A stretch of 64,000 nucleotides of DNA from CBDBDZ01 sp965204215 (GTDB lineage: Bacteria > Pseudomonadota > Gammaproteobacteria > Pseudomonadales > GM7GCV1). Numbering within the stretch: the stretch's first letter is position 1; each line of letters begins with the position of its first letter. The notes beneath the pieces are model-generated. The model was given only the letters and a program-made list of their open reading frames with translations. It was not told where the DNA came from and made no database searches. The DNA lies in contig CBDBDZ010000014.1 in assembly GCA_965204215.1 (NCBI GenBank), positions 620,001 to 684,000 on the forward strand. Direction: 5' to 3'. Positions 44,188-52,845 of the stretch are shown here, one piece after another. The translations under genes were made by a program, and so were the position numbers.

Positions 44188-46236
44188 ATGAAACCATTCA
44201 AACTTTTTAAGGTGCTAATAACATCATTTACTTTAATCTCAATGGAGATAGCGGCAGATAATGAAGACAGAATTGAAGAAATTATTGTCACTGTTGCCCT
44301 GCATAAACAAAGCGCTCAAACAGCTATGCCAATAACGCTTCTTAAGGGCGATAATTTACAGGAAAAAGCGGCAAACACACTAGGTGAAACTTTACAATAT
44401 AGTCCAGGCATTGCCAATGCATCGTTTGGTCCTGGAGTGGGCATCCCTGTCATTCGCGGTCAGCAAGGGCCAAGGGTCTCGGTGCTTTCCAATGGTATTT
44501 CTACTGCGGATGTATCAACGGTAAGTCCTGATCATATAGTTAGTACCGAGCCATTATTGGCAGAGAGTATAGAAGTGCTGAGAGGACCTTCAACACTTTT
44601 ATATGGTGGAGGTGCTATTGGGGGAGTAGTTAATGTTATTGACAACCGTATTGCGCAAAAATTACCTGAGCAAGTGACGGGTTTAGTTGATTATAGTTAT
44701 ACAAGTGCTAACGAGCAAAACCGTATTGTTGGTCGTACCTCAGGTGCTGTAAACGATATTGCCATTACGGTAGACGGTGTATATCGTAGCAGTGATGATT
44801 TATCCATTCCTGGTAACGCATTAGCTGAAATTGATGAAGAAGGTGAAGGTTCAGTGGGTTTTATTGAAAATACCGACAATGAAGCATACAGTGTCAGCGT
44901 AGGTCTTAGCAAAATTTTTGACAATGGTTTTGTCGGTATCTCTTACAATCGTCTTGATAATAATTACGGTATTCCCCCTGGCGCCCACGAAGGTGAAGAA
45001 GGTGAAGAAGGTGAAGAAGGTGAGGAAGAAGAGGAGGAAATTATACGCATTGCAGCATTGCAAGATAGAGTGGATATTCGAGGAGGGTTTAACCGAGAAG
45101 GCTCATTTGTTGAAAATATTCGTTTTGGATTGACCTGGAATGACTATCGCCATAATGAACTTGAAGGTGAAGAAATTGGTACTTTGTTTACCAACGAAAC
45201 GGTAGAAGGCCGGTTAGAACTGGCTCACAGACACATTAATTCGTGGCACGGCGTGACTGGTATACAGTTTAGTAGTGCCGACTTTGCCGCCATTGGAGAA
45301 GAAGATTTTATTCCAAAGACGGAAACGGGTCGTTTCGGTTTGTTCTGGATAGAAGATTATCACTATACAGATACCGTTATTTTTGAATTAGGTTTGCGGC
45401 TGGATTTTGACAACTTTGAGGCTCCTGAATTTGCCGTTGATCGCTCATTTACCAGTTTCAGTGCTTCGGCATCGTCGCTATGGGATATTCACCAAAACTG
45501 GAATTTAGGGCTTGCACTATCAACATCTGAACGCGCTCCTGTAGTGCAAGAACTGTTTTCTAATTTAGGCAACGAAGCTGGCGATTTTGTTACTCATGTT
45601 GCCACTAGTATTATTGAAGTAGGCGATCAAGGTTTAGGCACTGAGCGTTCCAACAATATTGACTTCACATTAAGTTATAAAAAAGATGGTGTAGATGGTT
45701 TTATTACCTTGTACTATAATGATTTTAACGATTATATTTTCTTGTTAAATACAGGTAATGACCAGGATGGCGTTGCTATTTTTAACTATTCACAAAATGA
45801 CGCGCAATTCCGTGGTTTAGAGTATGAAATTAATTTTGAACTACCACAAATTGATGCTGGCGAGCTCAACCTAAAGGTATTTGGTGACACTGTTCGTGCT
45901 ACGCTTGATAATAACGGTGATGTTCCTCGCATCCCGCCATCGCGCAATGGCATTCGCTTTGATTATGACAATCAAGTTATTAATGCGTATCTGTCAGTAT
46001 TATTCGCAAGTGATCAAGATCGCCCAGGTGAACTGGAATCTGCAACAGAGGGCTATACACAATGGGATGCGGGAGTGAATTATCGTTTGAACGCAGGTCA
46101 AAATAAAGATTGGCTTTTCTACCTTAAATTTCGCAATATCAGTGATGACGAAATTCGAAACAGCACATCTTTCTTGCGAGAATTTGCTCCAGAGTCAGGC
46201 TTTTCAGTTGATGTAGGTGCAAGACTAAGTTTCTAA
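44188..46236 (+). CDS. TonB-dependent outer-membrane receptor (metal-uptake type)
   Basis: From the ATG at 44188, preceded by TAGAGAAT at a suitable distance, the protein has 682 residues. A GTG 39 bases earlier is less likely since it precedes the signal peptide. The N-terminus has a signal peptide, then EEIIVTVAL (TonB-box-like), a plug domain (GETLQYSPGIANASF, EVLRGPSTLLYGGGAIGGVVNV), and a barrel ending ...GARLSF with terminal Phe. The loop after GIPPGAH is a run of Glu and Gly. Related ZnuD-type zinc receptors often have His-rich loops here; this one is acidic instead. With the His-rich small protein upstream, divalent metal uptake is my best guess. Confidence 0.85.
   Translation: MKPFKLFKVLITSFTLISMEIAADNEDRIEEIIVTVALHKQSAQTAMPITLLKGDNLQEKAANTLGETLQYSPGIANASFGPGVGIPVIRGQQGPRVSVLSNGISTADVSTVSPDHIVSTEPLLAESIEVLRGPSTLLYGGGAIGGVVNVIDNRIAQKLPEQVTGLVDYSYTSANEQNRIVGRTSGAVNDIAITVDGVYRSSDDLSIPGNALAEIDEEGEGSVGFIENTDNEAYSVSVGLSKIFDNGFVGISYNRLDNNYGIPPGAHEGEEGEEGEEGEEEEEEIIRIAALQDRVDIRGGFNREGSFVENIRFGLTWNDYRHNELEGEEIGTLFTNETVEGRLELAHRHINSWHGVTGIQFSSADFAAIGEEDFIPKTETGRFGLFWIEDYHYTDTVIFELGLRLDFDNFEAPEFAVDRSFTSFSASASSLWDIHQNWNLGLALSTSERAPVVQELFSNLGNEAGDFVTHVATSIIEVGDQGLGTERSNNIDFTLSYKKDGVDGFITLYYNDFNDYIFLLNTGNDQDGVAIFNYSQNDAQFRGLEYEINFELPQIDAGELNLKVFGDTVRATLDNNGDVPRIPPSRNGIRFDYDNQVINAYLSVLFASDQDRPGELESATEGYTQWDAGVNYRLNAGQNKDWLFYLKFRNISDDEIRNSTSFLREFAPESGFSVDVGARLSF
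44992..45027 (+). repeat. 9-bp tandem repeat in a TonB receptor loop
   Basis: Four back-to-back units of GGTGAAGAA (the last is GGTGAGGAA), encoding Gly-Glu-Glu, followed by more Glu codons. Because units are multiples of three, slippage would change loop length without shifting the frame. Confidence 0.85.
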
Positions 46237-46240
46237 ACTA

Positions 46241-46323
46241 TTAATTCGGTATGAAAATACCGAACAAATATGTGGCACAAGGAAGTGCCACCGACGAGCG
46301 ATATTTTATTGCCAGGTTAATAA
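46241..46323. repeat. Double-hairpin intergenic repeat, third copy
   Basis: Begins four bases after the receptor stop. TTCGGTAT-gaaa-ATACCGAA forms the first stem, GTGGCAC-aaggaa-GTGCCAC the second, then it ends GCCAGGTTAATAA. Compared with the long copy at 34138 it lacks about 90 inner bases. It probably acts as the end of the receptor mRNA as well. Orientation is opposite to the other copies. Confidence 0.8.
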
Positions 46324-46343
46324 AGCTTAATCTGAACGGTGTC

Positions 46344-46366
46344 ATACTAATCATGTTAATATTTTT
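46344..46366. repeat. AT-rich dispersed repeat fragment
   Basis: The 23 bases starting ATACTAATCATGTTAATA and ending in TTTTT match the right arm of the element near queA (2439-2461) with one difference, and match 60826-60846. It directly borders the truncated IS91-like gene, so the junction of that element lies at about 46367. Confidence 0.6.
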
Positions 46367-46372
46367 GATGCA

Positions 46373-47094
46373 ATGGAGCAGCAAAATAAAAGGTTGCCTG
46401 ATTATGTGTATCAAGAATTTGATGACTACTTGAAATGTGGTTTACTGGAGCATGGTTTCTTGCGAGTGCAGTGTCAGGATTGCCATCATGAGAAATTAGT
46501 AGCGTTTAACTGCAAACATCGAGGGTTTTGCCCCAGCTGCGGTGCGAAGCGGATGGTGGAGCAAGCAGCGCATTTGGTTGATAGGGTTCTACCGGATCAA
46601 GCCATCAGACAATGGGTGCTTAGTTTGCCTATTCCCCTTTGATTTTTATTGGCAAGTCGTCCTCAAGAGATTGGAGGCGTATTAGCGATGGTTTATCCTA
46701 GATTCCGTAGTTGAACCTGGAATTTACAGTTATTTTCAGGAAATAATGCAAGGCATGGCTTGCAGGTAATGGTTGTAGCCCTTACCAAAAGCCATAACGC
46801 AGCAGTGTGAACTGAAAAGGGCTGTAAAGCCAGGTAGCGGTTTGTAATTCACTTATGAAGTGAATCGAAGAATAAGCGTTTATCAATAACATTCAAACTC
46901 TTAGAAGTGAAATTAGCGTTCAACTGCGGAATCTAGGATTAAGGGTTATCGCTTGTATTGATGATCCAGCGGTTATCAAACGCATATTAGACCATCTAAA
47001 ACAAACCCAACCTGAGCTATTTGAAGATGCACAGCAACGACAGCACCTTGAAGTTCGGGCGCCACCGCTGTTTGCTACTGAAGAACTATTTTAA
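46373..47094 (+). pseudogene. IS91-family transposase remnant
   Basis: The N-terminal zinc-finger part is recognisable: FDDYLKCGLLEHGFLRVQC, HRGFCPSCGAKRMVE and RQWVLSLPIPL. The first 25-30 residues are lost at the junction with the AT-rich repeat. At 46640 a TGA replaces the expected Arg codon (PL-stop-FLLASRPQ), and the frame then continues without shift to MVY. There the central catalytic part is missing and a 241-bp MITE takes its place. After the MITE the C-terminal end resumes (RVIACIDDPAVIKRIL to RAPPLFATEELF-stop). The HUH nickase tyrosine region is gone, so this copy cannot move itself. Confidence 0.9.
46697..46937. mobile_element. 241-bp MITE, copy 2
   Basis: Same element as at 29216-29456 in opposite orientation, with the same length and only a couple of differing bases. 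It lies at the internal deletion of the IS91-like gene. The flanks (TTTAT and ATTAA) are not a clean target duplication, unlike copy 1, so a deletion adjoining the MITE probably removed the original flank together with the middle of the transposase. Confidence 0.88.
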
Positions 47095-47359
47095 ACTCAG
47101 CAGGGTGAACAAGGATGCTACTTAAATTTTATTCTAGTGGGCAGGGATTCGTTCGGCAGAAATTTATTAACGAGACAAGTAAATGGCTACTGCGGCTTGA
47201 AAATGCAAGAAAAATGGCGATAATGATTTATAGATGCTAACAATTTATGGCGAATTGATAAAAAACTATAGCTATATATGAGTGAAAAGAATGATTAATG
47301 CCAATCAATTATTTAAAAAATGCGGTTTGGAATTCCTATACACTGGAATTCCTATACAC
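47051..47359 (+). repeat. IS91-like 3' terminus, direct repeat copy A
   Basis: 309 bases containing the last 14 sense codons of the transposase, its stop, and the non-coding 3' end. By eye it is identical, without gaps, to 56432-56740. The last 32 bases are two tandem copies of TGGAATTCCTATACAC. In IS91/ISCR elements the replication origin (oriIS) is at this end. The element ends at 47359, where the broken DUF1989 gene begins. Confidence 0.9.
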
Positions 47360-48285
47360 CATAATGCTTGACAGCTTGAGAAATATTATCAGAACAATTG
47401 ATATGCTCAGGAAAACCTCTTTCTTCATAACCTCGAGCAGTACAAGCTAATGCAAAAGTATCATGTCTGCCAATAGTGTCTTGCACAACTTCAAGCAAAG
47501 GAGTTATATCACTATCATAAAATTTATTAAATAAATAGCCCAGGTCGTGGATATGAGCCTGCTGTAAATGTACGACTAACAGTACTATCAATATGTTTTT
47601 CTTGATTATTATCTAGAGCAAGAGCATTAAACGCCATAAAATCAGAGCACTGCCTGCCTTCAGCATCAATTATTTGAACATAACAGTTTTTAGGAATGAA
47701 GTAAGATTTTGCTGTTCCACGCGGAATAGTAAATTCTTCAAGTACTTGTCCCAAAGGAGAAGGAAGGCTTAGATTATTAGCTTTGCTCGGTATATATTCG
47801 ACAGAAATATTTCCTTGAATACTTGTGGTTACAACGCTATTTGGTGGAGTTGGAAATATTAAAATTAATATGATTGAGTTAGTGGCTTTCCATATGGCAG
47901 CTTCAGGAGTAATTTTATCAATTTGATATATTGTAAGATCAGCAAACTCAATATCAATAGCTGCAAGTCGTTCGCTAATTTGCGATGTATTAAAATCTAG
48001 GTTATCAGTAGCAGTTGGTAACGAGTTATCAATAATTGCTGAAATGGCATTTTTACCATGTGTTTCATCATTTTGTTTTGAATAATAGAAGGCTGCTAGA
48101 TATAAAGGAGAGGTTGCTTTACAAGAAATAATATCGCTTTCTTGCATTGGTAGCCATAAAAATTGTCGAGGGCAAATATCAAAGCATTGTTTTCTCTCGA
48201 AACCAGGGTAACGAAGACCTGAACTTGAGAGACCATAATTTGCAGGAGAGTTAATTTCTTGTGAGTACGCAGATAAAAAACGCAT
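47352..48285 (-). pseudogene. DUF1989-family protein, frameshifted and cut by the IS91-like end
   Basis: An N-terminal region of about 170 residues is followed by a DUF1989 domain (LGQVLEEFTIPRGTAKS, GRQCSDFMAFNA). At about 47528-47535 a TTTA is duplicated, giving stop after PGLFI. Without the 4 extra bases the frame continues FNKFYDSDITPLLEVVQ, HDTFALACTARGYEERG and INCSDN as in the family. The gene then runs into the IS91-like end, which supplies the stop after KHYGV. DUF1989 includes carboxyguanidine deiminase subunits and proteins fused to a GcvT-like aminomethyltransferase; the present N-terminal layout recalls the fused form, whose second half would be lost. The start ATG at 48285 is preferred to a TTG three codons earlier. 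Confidence 0.75.
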
Positions 48286-48356
48286 AGTATGCAAAACTAC
48301 CTTGTTATTATAAAATAGTAATAATTATGAATTTAATGTAATTGTGTAATGATAAA

Positions 48357-49100
48357 TTAAGTCGGGCAATCACTGTGGGTATTTAAAAAATCTTGTAGTA
48401 TAGAATTAAACAAATCTTTTTTTTCCAAATGAACAGCATGGGCACAATTTGCTACAACAGCTAAAGAGCAATGTTGAATAGTTGTCCACATTTTTTCGAT
48501 TTGTGGCCATTTATAGGTGCGATCTTTATCTCCCCAAATAATTAAGGTTTGTTGTGTTATGTTTGATAGGTTATGTTCAGCAGACCATGTTTCCATTGCT
48601 CTCAATCCTGCAAGTGCTGCTTGCTCTGAAACTAACTCAACTAAATCAGCACAAATATAGTAGTTTTTAGCTTGTTGTTCTTTAACAAACCATGTTTGAG
48701 CAGCATACTTACCCATTACAGCTACTCCATTTTTTTGCAATTTATTTATAGATTCAGCGATGGTTTCAAAACGTCCAGGTAATATACCAATAGAGCCAGT
48801 TGCATATAATATGAGTTTTTGTACTCTATTTGGGGCTAAGCGAGCTATTTCTTGAACTATCATGCCACCCATAGAGTGGCCTAATAAGTGAAAATTTTCA
48901 ACTTCACGTTCTGTTAATTCAGCTAACACGTATTCTGCAAATTCTTTGATAGAGTTTGGAGCTTGTAAAAAACGTTTTTTGCCAAAGCCTGGCAAATCAA
49001 TAGCGATAATTTTGTGTGTATTACTAAAAAAATCAACTTGTTCTTGCCACTGGCAGCTTCCTCCAAGATACCCATGTACAAAAACGAGCGTTTGTAGCAT
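48357..49100 (-). CDS. Alpha/beta hydrolase
   Basis: A 247-residue cytoplasmic hydrolase. The oxyanion region FVHGYLGGSCQWQEQ, the nucleophile GHSMGGM, the acid in WGDKDRTYKW and the His in CAHAVHLEKK complete a catalytic triad. It resembles the BioH/MhpC-like esterase group; substrate unknown. Its ATG directly touches the stop of the permease gene, so it belongs to the transporter operon, which suggests it works on the imported compound (inference). Confidence 0.85.
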   Translation of the reverse strand: MLQTLVFVHGYLGGSCQWQEQVDFFSNTHKIIAIDLPGFGKKRFLQAPNSIKEFAEYVLAELTEREVENFHLLGHSMGGMIVQEIARLAPNRVQKLILYATGSIGILPGRFETIAESINKLQKNGVAVMGKYAAQTWFVKEQQAKNYYICADLVELVSEQAALAGLRAMETWSAEHNLSNITQQTLIIWGDKDRTYKWPQIEKMWTTIQHCSLAVVANCAHAVHLEKKDLFNSILQDFLNTHSDCPT

Positions 49101-50639
49101 TTAGTTTTTATTCCCTTGAACTATTCTATCAATTATCATAGCGCAAAATAATATTGCGAAACCCGCAAGAATACCTTGACCAACATTTGCGTATTGCAAC
49201 GCTTCTAACACATCTTCACCTAGCCCTTTAGCACCAATGAGTGAAGCTACTACAACCATAGCTAAACTTAACATGACAGTTTGATTGACACCAGCACGGA
49301 TTGAAGGTGCTGCGAGCGGAAGGTCAATATGAGTAAGCAAATACCATTTGCTAGCACCAAAAGAAACAGTGGCCTCTCTAACAGTTTCTGAAACTCCTCG
49401 TAAACCAAGCACTGTTAAACGAACAACGGGGGTGCCGCCAAATATCATGGTAGTAACCACAGCAGCTGGTTTGCCTGTGCCAAAAAAAGCGATAACAGGA
49501 ATCATAAAAACAAAAGCAGGCATTGTTTGCATAAAATCCATAATTGGGCGGATAAATGAATAAAAACGGTACCGGCGAGCACAAAACATACCTAAAGGAA
49601 TGCCAATAGATATAGACAAACAAGCAGCAGTTCCAAGTAATGCTAACGTTGTCATTGCTTGTTCCCAAAACCCCAAAAAACCAATATATGCTAAAAAAGC
49701 AGCGGCATAAATAGCGCTTCTAATGCCAGCTGAAAGCCACGTTAGAAAAATAATAACACTTGCAACAACAATCCAAGGAGTATTAACAAATAGTAACTCT
49801 AGATGATCAAGCACTAAGCGAATAAAATAACTTATAGAATCAAAAAAAGCATCTCCATAGTTAATGGCAAAAGCGAAAAAATCTTCAACCCAATTAATAC
49901 TCGTTAAACGGATAGATAGTTTTGTTGGAAATTCACTTAGCCAACTAATTGAGGAGGGAACGCTATAATGGATTGAGCTTATCGCTATAATTGCTAAGGA
50001 AAAAAATCCTCCTGCTAATGCTCTTTGTATGCTTAATCCTTTGGATATCGAAGGTTCTGATAACCAGTCGGAAAATTTTTTTTCAAGCAACACATTAGCA
50101 AGGAGTGTTTGAACTATTTTGCAAAAAAACAGTATGGAAAAGCCAATAAAAGCAATGAAAAGACCACTGTCCTCAAGAGTTTGTGCTTCTAACCTAATAC
50201 CACCAATAGAATTTTCAAGCGATTCAATAGCCCTTTTATAAACGTCAATTTTTTCTGAATTATTTTCAATTGCGTTAGCTAGTTGGTCTTTTCTAAGAGC
50301 AAGTGTACTTTCTATTCTCGCAATGCGTTCCCAAGCGTCAACAGCTAAATTACCAAAAAAACCTCTTGAAATTTGAACAATAGCAAGTGTTTCTAAAAGT
50401 AAAAAGGCGAGACCATAATTCCATAACCCTCTCGAAAAAAACCAAATAGACCCCAATAAACCAGCCCAATAGTTTATGCTCACAATAAACTTTGCACTAC
50501 TGCCAATTTTTTTAAATTGCTCAACGTAGTAATCTTGATTTTTTCCGGCAAATTCTTTGACTTTATTATCTCTTTGGATAAAAAACTCTTCAGTTTTTGT
50601 TGAAAAAATTGCTTGTAATGATTGTGGTTCTTTTTGCAT
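49101..50639 (-). CDS. Glycine betaine/proline-type ABC transporter permease with N-terminal extension
   Basis: The last 230 residues form a BPD_transp_1 permease (SISIGIPLGMFCAR, DFMQTMPAFVFMIPVIAFF, FGASKWYLLTHIDLPLAAP), the ProW/OpuAB pattern. Ahead of it are about 270 additional residues with two early helices, a coiled-coil-like stretch (IDVYKRAIESLENSIGG) and further membrane segments, making 512 residues against about 280-350 for ordinary ProW. The ATP-binding gene ends two bases upstream of its start and the hydrolase follows directly. Role: uptake of a quaternary-amine-like or other small osmolyte. Named by family, not by proven substrate. Confidence 0.86.
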   Translation of the reverse strand: MQKEPQSLQAIFSTKTEEFFIQRDNKVKEFAGKNQDYYVEQFKKIGSSAKFIVSINYWAGLLGSIWFFSRGLWNYGLAFLLLETLAIVQISRGFFGNLAVDAWERIARIESTLALRKDQLANAIENNSEKIDVYKRAIESLENSIGGIRLEAQTLEDSGLFIAFIGFSILFFCKIVQTLLANVLLEKKFSDWLSEPSISKGLSIQRALAGGFFSLAIIAISSIHYSVPSSISWLSEFPTKLSIRLTSINWVEDFFAFAINYGDAFFDSISYFIRLVLDHLELLFVNTPWIVVASVIIFLTWLSAGIRSAIYAAAFLAYIGFLGFWEQAMTTLALLGTAACLSISIGIPLGMFCARRYRFYSFIRPIMDFMQTMPAFVFMIPVIAFFGTGKPAAVVTTMIFGGTPVVRLTVLGLRGVSETVREATVSFGASKWYLLTHIDLPLAAPSIRAGVNQTVMLSLAMVVVASLIGAKGLGEDVLEALQYANVGQGILAGFAILFCAMIIDRIVQGNKN

Positions 50640-50641
50640 TC

Positions 50642-51712
50642 TTAGATTTCCGTGCCTTCAATAATTGTTTGTAATATTTCCTTGCGTGTAATGACACCAA
50701 TATTTTTTTGATGTTCTTTAACAACTATTGGGGTACTATTATTGACAGCTAAACTGACAAGTTTACTTAACGTTTCGTTTTTATCTACAATAATTGCATT
50801 GCTATCGATTTCTGGGTTATTTGCAATATACTTCTCATATGAAATCATTGTCGAGTGGGCTTTAACTACTTTTAATCTTGATATCCCAGCAACAAAATCA
50901 GCAACATAATTATCAGCAGGATTCATTAAAATATCTTCAGCTGTGCCAATTTGTACGATTTCTCCATCACGTAAAATAGCAATACGGTTGCCAACTCGAA
51001 CAGCCTCATCAAGATCATGCGTTATGAAAATAGTTGTTTTCTTCATAATAGCAGATAGTTTAATAAACTCATCTTGCAATTGCCTTCGAATGAGTGGATC
51101 TAGAGCGCTAAATGGTTCATCCATCAATAGAACGTTTGGATTTGCTGCAAGTGCTCTTGCAAGACCTACCCGTTGTTGCATGCCTCCAGATAGTTCGTGA
51201 GCAAATTTGCTGCTCCATGCGTCGAGTTCTACAATTTTTAGAATATTTGATGCAATACTGACACGTTCATTTTTGTTTACTCCTCTTATTTCTAAGGGCA
51301 TTGCAACATTGTCGACAACAGATTTATGCGGTAGTAAGGCAAAATTTTGAAAAACCATGCCGATTTGTTGATTACGGAAATCTCGCAATTCTTTGTCATT
51401 AAGATTTACAACATCAAAACCATTAATGGTTATATTTCCTGCAGTAGGGTCGAGCAGTCGATTGAAATGTCTTACTAATGTAGACTTTCCACTTCCAGAA
51501 AGCCCCATGATGCAAAATATTTCCCCTTCTTCAACACTAAAACTAACATCACAAACACCAACAACAGCGTTATATTTTTCTAATACTTGTGCTTTCGTTA
51601 AGCCATTATTTTTTATTGCCTCAAGTGCTTCATTTGGATTATTTCCAAAAATTTTCCAAACATGTTCTACATTAATGACTGGGTTTGATGGTGTATCAGC
51701 AAGTTGTTGCAC
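50642..51712 (-). CDS. Glycine betaine/proline-type ABC transporter ATP-binding protein
   Basis: ProV/OpuAA-type ATPase of 356 residues with a GTG start. An N-terminal extension with VWKIFGNNPNEALEAIKN is typical of this family. Walker A is GLSGSGKSTLVRHFN, signature LSGGMQQRVGLARAL, Walker B VLLMDEPFSALDP. The C-terminal part (after residue 280) is a single CBS-like region (ITRKEILQTIIE), which in OpuA responds to ionic strength. A strong 16-bp hairpin lies between this gene and the binding-protein gene upstream. Confidence 0.9.
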   Translation of the reverse strand: MQQLADTPSNPVINVEHVWKIFGNNPNEALEAIKNNGLTKAQVLEKYNAVVGVCDVSFSVEEGEIFCIMGLSGSGKSTLVRHFNRLLDPTAGNITINGFDVVNLNDKELRDFRNQQIGMVFQNFALLPHKSVVDNVAMPLEIRGVNKNERVSIASNILKIVELDAWSSKFAHELSGGMQQRVGLARALAANPNVLLMDEPFSALDPLIRRQLQDEFIKLSAIMKKTTIFITHDLDEAVRVGNRIAILRDGEIVQIGTAEDILMNPADNYVADFVAGISRLKVVKAHSTMISYEKYIANNPEIDSNAIIVDKNETLSKLVSLAVNNSTPIVVKEHQKNIGVITRKEILQTIIEGTEI

Positions 51713-51755
51713 TATTACGTTACATAAAGTTGTCTTAGCATTGAAAATAATGAGT

Positions 51756-51795
51756 TACGGCAAGAGTAAATTGTTAGTGATTTACTCTTGCCGTA
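51756..51795 (-). terminator. 16-bp perfect hairpin between binding-protein and ATPase genes
   Basis: TACGGCAAGAGTAAAT pairs without mismatch with ATTTACTCTTGCCGTA around an 8-base loop. It lies 12 bases after the stop of the substrate-binding protein gene on the minus strand. No run of T directly follows, so it is more likely an RNA-stabilising or partial-termination hairpin that lets the binding protein be made in excess over the membrane parts, as in many ABC operons. Confidence 0.75.
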
Positions 51796-51806
51796 TTGTC
51801 AGCTAT

Positions 51807-52781
51807 TTATAAGCCAAGCCAAGCGTCGACTCGATCTGGATGATTATTCATCCATGCTTTAGCTACATCGTAAGGATCTCTTCCTTTTGCGGAAATTTTA
51901 TAAGCTAAGGCACTTACATCATTTGCAGTTAAGGAGAAACGACTAAAAAACTCTGCAATAGCAGGTGATCTTTTTTCTAATGATTTAGACCAAGCAATTT
52001 GTACATTTTTTAGTGCGTCTTTTGAAGCTACGTATGATTTTTTATACCAGTCTGGTGAGTCTGATGGTTGGAACATTTTATAATTTTCTGGATTATAGGT
52101 AGGTTCTGTTAACATTTTTACATCAAACATATACCATATGGCATGTGGTTCATAGCAATAGAATGCGTAGCCTTCATTTTTAGCAATTGAATCTTTTACT
52201 CTCGCTGTTTTAACACTTTCTTCAGCTCTTATAGGATCAATAAAAGGAAGTAGGCCATAATCTCTCGCTTTAACTTCGTTAACATTGGCAGACGCCCAGC
52301 CAGGTGCGCCAATCCACATTTCACCTTTTCCATTGCCATCGCTATCCATTTTTTTAGCAACATCAGGTCTGCCTAAATCAGCAATATCTGTAATGTTGTT
52401 AGCATTAGCAAATTTTTTTGATACACAAAACCCTTGATTTCCTTTGTAAGCATTGCTACCTAATATTACCGTTCCCTTACCGTCAACGTACTTTTTAGTA
52501 AAACTTTCTTGGTTTGGTAACCATACATCAGGATGTACATCAATATCGCCTTTACCTTGATCCATTGCTTGGAAAATAGTCGCATTATTTCCAGGAATTA
52601 AATCAGCTTCACCGCCCATTTTTTCCTTAACAACCGCTTGTAATAAAGCAGCAATGCCTTGTGCGCCAGTCCAAGAAGGTTTGCCAATATTTACTTTTTC
52701 TGCTTGAGCTGGCGACATTGCAAAAAACAATGCAACAATACACGCGTAGCCAAAAAAGCTTTTAAGAGTTAAATTTTTCAT
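51807..52781 (-). CDS. Glycine betaine/proline-type ABC transporter substrate-binding protein
   Basis: Periplasmic binding protein of 324 residues (OpuAC family). A signal peptide ends at MSPAQAEKV. Then come KVNIGKPSWTGAQGIAALLQ, GNNATIFQAMDQGKGDID and VHPDVWLPNQES. The pocket of classic ProX binds betaine with aromatic cages; Trp residues are found in PSWTG, DVWLPNQ and IWYMFD. First gene of the transporter operon, separated from the ATPase gene by a hairpin. Confidence 0.88.
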   Translation of the reverse strand: MKNLTLKSFFGYACIVALFFAMSPAQAEKVNIGKPSWTGAQGIAALLQAVVKEKMGGEADLIPGNNATIFQAMDQGKGDIDVHPDVWLPNQESFTKKYVDGKGTVILGSNAYKGNQGFCVSKKFANANNITDIADLGRPDVAKKMDSDGNGKGEMWIGAPGWASANVNEVKARDYGLLPFIDPIRAEESVKTARVKDSIAKNEGYAFYCYEPHAIWYMFDVKMLTEPTYNPENYKMFQPSDSPDWYKKSYVASKDALKNVQIAWSKSLEKRSPAIAEFFSRFSLTANDVSALAYKISAKGRDPYDVAKAWMNNHPDRVDAWLGL

Positions 52782-52845
52782 AATATATCTTCGTCAAATT
52801 GTTGAAAAATAATGTAAAAATAGCACTACATACAGATTATTTTAT

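Noticed and set aside
44985..45050. Short repeats that might be taken for a CRISPR array
   Set aside because: They are head-to-tail 9-base coding units without spacers, in frame inside a TonB receptor gene.
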